A stretch of DNA of 64,000 nt from Elusimicrobiota bacterium (lineage in GTDB: Bacteria; Elusimicrobiota; Elusimicrobia; UBA1565). The translations under genes were made by a program, and so were the position numbers. The notes beneath the pieces were generated by a model that saw only the letters and a program-made list of their open reading frames with translations, had not been told where the DNA came from and searched no databases. Position 1 is the stretch's first letter; the number at the start of each line of letters is the position of its first letter. Of this stretch, positions 59,240-64,000 are shown piece after piece. Location of the stretch: assembly GCA_016212885.1 (NCBI GenBank), contig JACRDO010000133.1, forward strand, positions 1-64,000, in the 5' to 3' direction.

Positions 59240-60931
59240 CTAAGCGGGAAGCGGCCCGGGATTCGGCGGGGGAAGCGTCTGCGCGCCCGCGGGGAGGACC
59301 GGGGGAACCGGAAGGCCCGGCTGGAGCGGCTGCTTGCCGTATTCCAGGAAGACCTGGACGATCTCGTCGTAATCCAGCTCGTCGCGCTTGAGGAGTTCAG
59401 CCGCGAAGCGCTCGACGATGCGCCATTCGGCCTTGAGGATCGCCTCGACCTCGACATAGGACTGGTGGAGAATCACCTGGGTCTGCTCGTTGAGCTGGTC
59501 CTTGAGCGACTCGGAAAGATAGCTGGGACACACGGCCTTGAAGTCGCCGACCAAGCCGTCCGTGCCCATCCCCAGGCGCCAGACCATCGTATGCGCATGG
59601 AACATGGCGCCCTGAAAGTCGGAGCTCACCCCGTCGCTGGTCACGCCGTACTTCAGCTTCTCCGAGACATAGCCTCCGAGGCTGACCTTGATGCTGGCGA
59701 GCCAGGTGTTTCGATCATTGCTGTAGATCTCTTCGCGCGGCGTATGGTGGACCACGCCCAGGACCCCGCCGCGCTGAATGATGGAGGCTTTGAACACGTC
59801 GTCGGTCGGATGGATGAGGTACAGTATGACGAGGTGGCCCGCCTCATGATAAGCCGTCATCTCGCGCTCGTGCGGGGTCAGATTCAAGCGGTGCTCGATG
59901 CCCAGCTCGATACGTTCGATGGCCGCGGTGATCTCCTTGTAGCCGATCAGATCCTTCTTGCCGCGGGCGGCGATGAGCGCCGATTCCTTGAGGATGTTCT
60001 CGATCTCCGCGGGAGTCTTGCGGATGGCCTTGCGCGCCAGGCGCGCCATGTCCACGCCCGGCTCGAGGCGGATTTTCTTCGCGTAATAGCGGAAGATCTC
60101 CTCGCGCTCCTGCAGGTTCGGCCGGCCGATTTCGATCCTGCGATCGAACCGGCCCGGCCTGAGCAGCGCGGGATCGAGCACGTCCACGTCCGCGTTCATC
60201 GCCCCTATGACGAGGACATGGGCGTCGCTCTCGTGCAGGCCGTCCATCTCGACGAGAAGCTGGTTCAAGGTCGAGTTCCCCTCGGAGGAGCCGCCGAAGG
60301 CGTCGTAGAACACGCGGGAGCGGCCCAGCACCTCGAGCTCGTCGATGAAGATGATGCAGCCCCCGTAGGCCTGTGCGTACTGGCGGGACTGCCTGAAAAG
60401 CTTGCGCACCCGCGCGGCGCCGACCCCCACGAATATCTCCACGAACTCGGAGCCCGCCACGGAAAAGAACGGGATGCCGGCCTCGGTGGCGATGGCCTTG
60501 GCGAGCAGGGTCTTCCCGCACCCGGGCGGCCCCATGAGCAGGACCCCGCGCATGATGTTGCCCCCAAGGCGCCGCACGGCCGAGCGGTCCTTGAGGAGCT
60601 GGACCACCTCGATGGCCTCGCGCTTGGCCTCCGTCAGTCCGATGACGTCGCTGAAGCGGACCTTCACATCGCGGGCATCGATGCGGGCCTTCTTGAAGCG
60701 CGCGAAGCCGCCTCCGTACTGGAGAAGATAAAGGAAGGCGACGAAGACCAGGGTCTGCAGGATGCCCCAGGGCAGGGAGGCGACGTTGATGCCGATGATG
60801 TAGCGGCGGATGCTCTCCTCCATCCCGGAGAGGTACCACATCGGCAGGACCACGGCCACGAAGACCCCGGCCGCGACGGCGAACCAAATCCAATAGGCCC
60901 AGAAAAACAGCTTGATCTTCGCCCAGAGCAT
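59240..60931 (-). CDS. FtsH-like membrane AAA+ zinc metalloprotease
   Basis: 563 aa. Two N-terminal membrane helices (about 8-30 and 57-72) enclose a short periplasmic loop of about 25 residues, much shorter than the usual FtsH loop of about 70. The AAA module has Walker A GPPGCGKT (about 133), Walker B CIIFIDELEVLG (about 190; most FtsH have DEIDAIG) and the second region of homology LLRPGRFDRRIEIG (about 260). The protease domain has HEAGH (about 362) and a downstream acidic residue in SSDFQGA as the third zinc ligand. A Pro-rich tail ends the protein. All catalytic residues are present, so it should extract and degrade membrane proteins. Its position between the pilin-like and scaffold genes suggests a dedicated role rather than the housekeeping FtsH. 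A TATAGT lies 6 bases before the ATG. Confidence 0.92.
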   Translation of the reverse strand: MLWAKIKLFFWAYWIWFAVAAGVFVAVVLPMWYLSGMEESIRRYIIGINVASLPWGILQTLVFVAFLYLLQYGGGFARFKKARIDARDVKVRFSDVIGLTEAKREAIEVVQLLKDRSAVRRLGGNIMRGVLLMGPPGCGKTLLAKAIATEAGIPFFSVAGSEFVEIFVGVGAARVRKLFRQSRQYAQAYGGCIIFIDELEVLGRSRVFYDAFGGSSEGNSTLNQLLVEMDGLHESDAHVLVIGAMNADVDVLDPALLRPGRFDRRIEIGRPNLQEREEIFRYYAKKIRLEPGVDMARLARKAIRKTPAEIENILKESALIAARGKKDLIGYKEITAAIERIELGIEHRLNLTPHEREMTAYHEAGHLVILYLIHPTDDVFKASIIQRGGVLGVVHHTPREEIYSNDRNTWLASIKVSLGGYVSEKLKYGVTSDGVSSDFQGAMFHAHTMVWRLGMGTDGLVGDFKAVCPSYLSESLKDQLNEQTQVILHQSYVEVEAILKAEWRIVERFAAELLKRDELDYDEIVQVFLEYGKQPLQPGLPVPPVLPAGAQTLPPPNPGPLPA

Positions 60932-60972
60932 GGGGTAACTATAGCTAATGTCGGCGCCCTACGCCATAGACC

Positions 60973-61503
60973 TCACGGGTTGAGGCCGGGCAGGATGAAG
61001 GCGATGGGCCGGTCCCGGTTCGGCACGTACTTGGTGACCTCGAAGATGTAGCCCTGGTTGTGGAAGAGGGGCACGTTGACGGGCTTCGTCCAAACCGTGA
61101 GGGTCACGACGTTCCAGACCTGCGTGCGCGTGATCGGACACAGCCGCGCGCCGGTGGCAGTGTAACGCTTCAAGGAAAGGAACCCCTCGGTCACTTGGTT
61201 CTGGGGGCAATCCCCGTTGGCGAACCCGAGATAGCAGCTGACCTTCGATTCGATGTCGGGGCAGAGAGTGTTCTCGTCGAAACCCTCGTGCGAGATGTTC
61301 CGGTGCGATTCGAGCTGCCAGCGCCGCGCAGCGTAATAGGAGGCGACCTCCATCTTCTGCACCAGCACGAGCAGGGCGAAGACCTTCGAGAACGCGAAGA
61401 GGAAGAACATGAACAGCGGCAGCAGGAGGACCACCTCGGTGGTAGCCTGGCCCCCGGCTCCGCCCCGGCGGAGCTTGCTTCGGAGCAGTCTCATCGGCTT
61501 CAT
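60973..61503 (-). CDS. TadE-like pilin-type membrane protein (176 aa)
   Basis: The start at 61503 overlaps the stop of the TadG-like gene as ATGA. A basic N-terminus (MKPMRLLRSKLRRGGAGGQA) is followed by TTEVVLLLPLFMFFLFAFSK, the TadE pattern of a Glu at position +2 or +3 of a long hydrophobic helix, then an exported domain of about 120 residues with four cysteines. TadE proteins are minor pseudopilins of Tad/Flp pili and insert by the N-terminal helix. No TadA ATPase, TadB/C platform, RcpA secretin or TadV peptidase gene is in the window, so the assembly machinery is elsewhere or different. Confidence 0.8.
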   Translation of the reverse strand: MKPMRLLRSKLRRGGAGGQATTEVVLLLPLFMFFLFAFSKVFALLVLVQKMEVASYYAARRWQLESHRNISHEGFDENTLCPDIESKVSCYLGFANGDCPQNQVTEGFLSLKRYTATGARLCPITRTQVWNVVTLTVWTKPVNVPLFHNQGYIFEVTKYVPNRDRPIAFILPGLNP

Positions 61504-62642
61504 GGGTATAGCCTCACCTGGAATTTCGGAGTCGGGTAGGGCCAAAGCTTCCCGCCCGAGAGCATCACGGTCGCGTGCACGCACGGGCTCGTGGTGCCCA
61601 CCGCCGGGCATTTGACGAGCCCGTTGAAGTTCACGAGGAAGTAGTTGTCCGGCGCTGTCCAGTTCTGGATGACCGGGTAGCCTTGATAGTTCGACAGGCC
61701 CGCGTGCACGCTCGCCATATTGGCCAGATGCGCGTCCGGGATCGCCTCCAGCTGGAACAAGCCCGGGGGCCTGCAGTTCTTGATCGTGGGCGGCATGTCG
61801 ACCGCTTTGTCCGGCGCCCATATCTGGTAGGGCTGGAACGCGTTGCTCGTCGGCTTGTTGCCGTAGATCATCACCTGGCGGATGCAGTAGGGCACGGGTT
61901 TGAACTGGTAGTTGTCGAAGAAGTCCGCGCCGCAGTTGCCCATGGTGCAGTCTTCGCCGGTGTTCAGCCAGTAGGATTTCCTGAAGAAATTGTGCTTGTT
62001 GATGAGGCGCTCGAAAACCGAGTACTGCGCTTCCTCCACGGAGCCCAGGAGCTGGTAGATCTGGACATAGAGCTTGTAGATGTCCTGCGCGTCGTCCCAA
62101 TTGATCCAGTACTTCAAAGCGTCGGCCATCGTCAGGATGTCGAGGCGGTCGGGGCTCATATCCGGCTCTCCGGAGTAGCCCCCCTTGTTGCCCGGCTGGC
62201 CGTTCTTCCCGCCCCCGGTGCCGCCGAACTTGATGTACCAGGTCCGTTCGGGGTCGAGCGTGAGCTCGTTGACCTTCTCCTCCCACATCGGGAAGGCCCC
62301 GTTCTTGTAGAGGATGTCGAAGAGCCGGTCCGGCGTGGTGGCGTCCTTGCGCTCGATCTTGGTGTTGTAGAACCCCTCGTAGAAGATGCGCTGGGGGAAC
62401 GCCCCGTTGACGTAGGCGGAGCGATTGAGGAAATCGGAGTAGTTCGTCATCTCGATGAAGGACGCCGCGTCGACCGCGAATTGGTGGCGGATCTTCTCGC
62501 GCGAGATCTTGGCGGTCTCGAAGAGCAGATAGATCATCAGGAACAGCGATGGCAGCACGAAAAGGGAGGGAATGGCGATCTGCCCCCGGCGCGAGCCGAG
62601 GAAGGCAATAAGAAACGACGCGCCAAACCGTGAAGGTCGCAC
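61500..62642 (-). CDS. TadG-like pilin-type membrane protein (380 aa)
   Basis: After a basic start (RPSRFGASFLIAFLGSRRGQ) comes the helix IAIPSLFVLPSLFLMIYLLF and then ETAKISREKIRHQFAVDAAS. That last stretch has the form of TadG/Flp-type proteins, where a helix is followed by an R/Q...AxDAAA segment. The exported domain (about 330 aa) is Tyr/Asn/Pro-rich with several cysteines and no VWA motif (no MIDAS DxSxS seen), unlike many TadG. A promoter TTGCAT-17-TATAAC ends 6 bases before a GTG at 62642, which I take as the start. The in-frame ATG at 62666 lies within the promoter spacer. First gene of the minus-strand set; divergent from the lipase-like gene. Confidence 0.75.
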   Translation of the reverse strand: MRPSRFGASFLIAFLGSRRGQIAIPSLFVLPSLFLMIYLLFETAKISREKIRHQFAVDAASFIEMTNYSDFLNRSAYVNGAFPQRIFYEGFYNTKIERKDATTPDRLFDILYKNGAFPMWEEKVNELTLDPERTWYIKFGGTGGGKNGQPGNKGGYSGEPDMSPDRLDILTMADALKYWINWDDAQDIYKLYVQIYQLLGSVEEAQYSVFERLINKHNFFRKSYWLNTGEDCTMGNCGADFFDNYQFKPVPYCIRQVMIYGNKPTSNAFQPYQIWAPDKAVDMPPTIKNCRPPGLFQLEAIPDAHLANMASVHAGLSNYQGYPVIQNWTAPDNYFLVNFNGLVKCPAVGTTSPCVHATVMLSGGKLWPYPTPKFQVRLYP

Positions 62643-62648
62643 ATGATA

Positions 62649-62677
62649 GTTATAGCCTTCATGCATTACAAATGCAA
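62649..62677 (-). promoter_or_regulatory. Promoter for the TadG/TadE-like genes, leaderless
   Basis: On the minus strand, TTGCAT (62677-62672), a 17-base spacer and TATAAC (62654-62649), followed after 6 bases by GTG. The start site would fall on the start codon itself. Confidence 0.6.
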
Positions 62678-62717
62678 GTCCGCAGGTTTAACGTTCGGTA
62701 AAAAGCTTCCGCCCCAC

Positions 62718-62745
62718 TTGAAATCTGTCCAGGCCCTGCTATACT
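62718..62745 (+). promoter_or_regulatory. Promoter for the lipase-like gene
   Basis: TTGAAA (62718-62723), a 16-base spacer and TATACT (62740-62745), 23 bases before the ATG at 62769. It is divergent from the TadG promoter with about 40 bases between the two -35 elements. Confidence 0.6.
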
Positions 62746-62768
62746 CAGAGAGGCGCTTTGAGGCCGTG

Positions 62769-64000
62769 ATGAAACATCTTCTGCCGCGGCTGCCGCTGGC
62801 GTTCATTCTTTGGCCGATTTCGGCCCTCCCCGCCGCGGGCTCGATCTGGAACGAGGGCTCCTCGGCCGACATCGCGCTGGGCGAGGCCGTTTCCGGCGCC
62901 CGCGCCTTCGTCTCGGCGTCCTCGCCGACCATAGGGCCCCTGGCGCGGGACGGCTGGAGGCCCGAGTCCGAGGACCGCACGAACGCCCAGATGCTGCTGC
63001 GCTATCCCCGCTCCAGCTTCCTGGCCGAGGCCCTGGGCGGGGGATTTACGCCGATCGGCTGGAGCGGCGAGTACCAGAAGATTCCGGAGAGGAAAGCAGC
63101 TGTCCGGAATTTCATGAACGTCGTCGAGAACGAATACGCCGCGGACCACAAGAAGCCCATCAACGTCGTCTGCCACGGCCACGGCTGCGCCCTCGCCCTG
63201 GAGGCCCTTGAGGAGATGAACGCCAAGGGAATCCGGGTCAACAAGCTCGTCTCCATCGGCGCGAAGCTCTCCAGGCTGCGCTGGGAGGGTAAGCCCAACC
63301 GGCCGCCCAATGTGGCCGAATGGGTGAACGTCTACTCGGAGGCGGCGCAGAGGAAGGCCGGCGGGCCCGGGAGTCCCGAGGAGGCCTCGGCCCAGATCGG
63401 CCGGGGCATCGCCAGCTACTGCGTCGAGCGGCCCCCGGACGTCCGCAGGCCCGGCTTCTCCGAGTACTTCGGCAACAGCGGCGTGCGCGAAGCCGTCGCG
63501 CAGATGGTCAAATCGGACGGGCCGGCCGGCGAGGTCCTCGCGCAGGCAAGATACAGGGGCCTTTTCAACTTCGCCCGGTGCCCGGTCAGGGAGATCGCTC
63601 AAAAACCGCTGAGGCCGCCGCCGAAACTCTCCCAAAAACCGCCCGCCAAGCAGGCGGCCGCGGATCCGGCCCCCCGGACCGAAGCGGAGTACCTGAAGGG
63701 CCCGCGCAAGCTGATCCTCGGCGCGATCGACCTGGCGCGGTCCCTTGCCAGGCAGACGAGGGACCGGGTCGAGAGGATCCGGGCGGACAAGCTGCTGCGC
63801 AAGGAGGATTTCCTGGCGAAGAAGAAGCAGGAAGACGAGGAGCGCAGGCTCAGGGCCCAAGGCCAGCAGCCTGCGGACCAGTATCCCTGGGACCCGGGGC
63901 CCATGGGCATGAAAGCGCCCCCGGGGCATCCGGCCGCGGGCGCGTCGGCCTTCGGCTCGTTCCCCTCGGGAGGAGGCAGAGGCCGCATCAGCGCCTTCTC
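62769..64000 (+). CDS. Exported lipase-like protein without the catalytic serine, cut by the right edge
   Basis: The ATG at 62769 starts a signal peptide (MKHLLPRLPLAFILWPISAL, then PAAGS). The frame is open through all 410 codons to the window end, and its codon use is that of a GC-rich gene. Residues about 85-170 resemble an alpha/beta-hydrolase core: TPIGWSGEYQKIPERKAAV, then INVVCHGHGCALALEAL, where lipases have G-H-S-x-G. Here the nucleophile position is Gly (H-G-H-G), so it is probably not a hydrolase. The second half is Pro/Lys/Gln-rich, with a charged helical stretch (LARQTRDRVERIRADKLLRK) and a low-complexity end. A longer frame on the opposite strand (62745-63929) has no signal or domain and I take it as a shadow. 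Confidence 0.75.
   Translation, partial: MKHLLPRLPLAFILWPISALPAAGSIWNEGSSADIALGEAVSGARAFVSASSPTIGPLARDGWRPESEDRTNAQMLLRYPRSSFLAEALGGGFTPIGWSGEYQKIPERKAAVRNFMNVVENEYAADHKKPINVVCHGHGCALALEALEEMNAKGIRVNKLVSIGAKLSRLRWEGKPNRPPNVAEWVNVYSEAAQRKAGGPGSPEEASAQIGRGIASYCVERPPDVRRPGFSEYFGNSGVREAVAQMVKSDGPAGEVLAQARYRGLFNFARCPVREIAQKPLRPPPKLSQKPPAKQAAADPAPRTEAEYLKGPRKLILGAIDLARSLARQTRDRVERIRADKLLRKEDFLAKKKQEDEERRLRAQGQQPADQYPWDPGPMGMKAPPGHPAAGASAFGSFPSGGGRGRISAF

Noticed and set aside
60973-62286. 437-codon frame covering TadE-like and part of TadG-like regions
   Set aside because: Only its last 176 codons are protein-like. The rest is an out-of-frame reading of the TadG-like gene, and the true start is the ATGA-coupled ATG at 61503.
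62643-62666. ATG at 62666 as the start of the TadG-like gene
   Set aside because: It lies inside the spacer of the TTGCAT-17-TATAAC promoter, so it would not be transcribed. The GTG at 62642 fits a leaderless start.
62745-63929. 394-codon minus-strand frame opposite the lipase-like gene
   Set aside because: Its product is Arg/Pro/Gly-rich without domains, whereas the plus-strand frame has a promoter, a signal peptide and a hydrolase-like core.
1-64000. rRNA, tRNA, riboswitch or prophage structural genes
   Set aside because: I looked for tRNA cloverleaf ends, rRNA-like conserved stretches and phage head or tail genes and saw none; a covariance search was not possible.

Overview
The window is 64 kb of GC-rich bacterial chromosome. 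No rRNA, tRNA or marker gene fixes the taxonomy. Very large exported proteins, OPA-type transporter, Tad-type pilin-like proteins, a membrane-anchored FtsH-like protein and TTGACA/TATAAT-type promoters fit a diderm from a poorly cultured lineage. Elusimicrobiota (or a neighbour such as Omnitrophota) is my best guess, made by inference only.

Layout. 1-9.1 kb: a mixed region with an Ala-rich exported protein (cut by the left edge), a TPR/transmembrane Ser/Thr kinase, an OPA-family transporter, a GrpB-exonuclease fusion, a CsgG-like lipoprotein of lower GC, a remnant of a membrane-protein gene, a DUF4143 ATPase behind a pair of palindromic operators, and a frameshifted zinc-ribbon/peptidoglycan-binding gene. 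9.1-19.3 kb: one minus-strand defence operon with nearly every junction overlapping: an HTH-fused hsdM, a DUF4143-type ATPase, an unknown 149-aa protein, hsdS, an OLD/RloA-like ATPase, a TOPRIM/DUF4276-like partner, a 29-codon ORF, hsdR and a DUF45 metallopeptidase. Its promoter and a probable operator overlap upstream of hsdM.

19.6-62.6 kb: minus strand, almost entirely occupied by envelope genes without familiar names. They are a 4829-aa giant with TolC-like stretches and a C-terminal anchor, a 2524-aa protein with a SecA-like ATPase core behind a signal peptide, a 1163-aa exported protein, and then a run of at least six related inner-membrane proteins. The run is interleaved with two small two-TM proteins and headed by FtsH-like, TadE-like and TadG-like genes. 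A RAYT-type transposon, a small aspartic protease gene and an ORF6N gene remnant sit between the giant and the SecA-like gene. At 62.77 kb a divergent gene for a lipase-like protein runs off the right edge.

How it may work together (inference): the 35.9-62.6 kb genes look like parts of one envelope-spanning assembly or secretion apparatus. It would have pilin-like subunits, a family of bitopic and polytopic scaffold proteins sharing a short motif, an AAA protease for quality control, a SecA-like motor and very long periplasmic proteins. Supporting signs are two near-identical promoters inside the run, stop/start overlaps that pair scaffold genes with small partners, an 11-bp motif shared by the upstream regions of the giant and SecA-like genes, and mirror-image double palindromes bracketing the 1163-aa gene. 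Several genes outside the scaffold run appear to have leaderless mRNAs.
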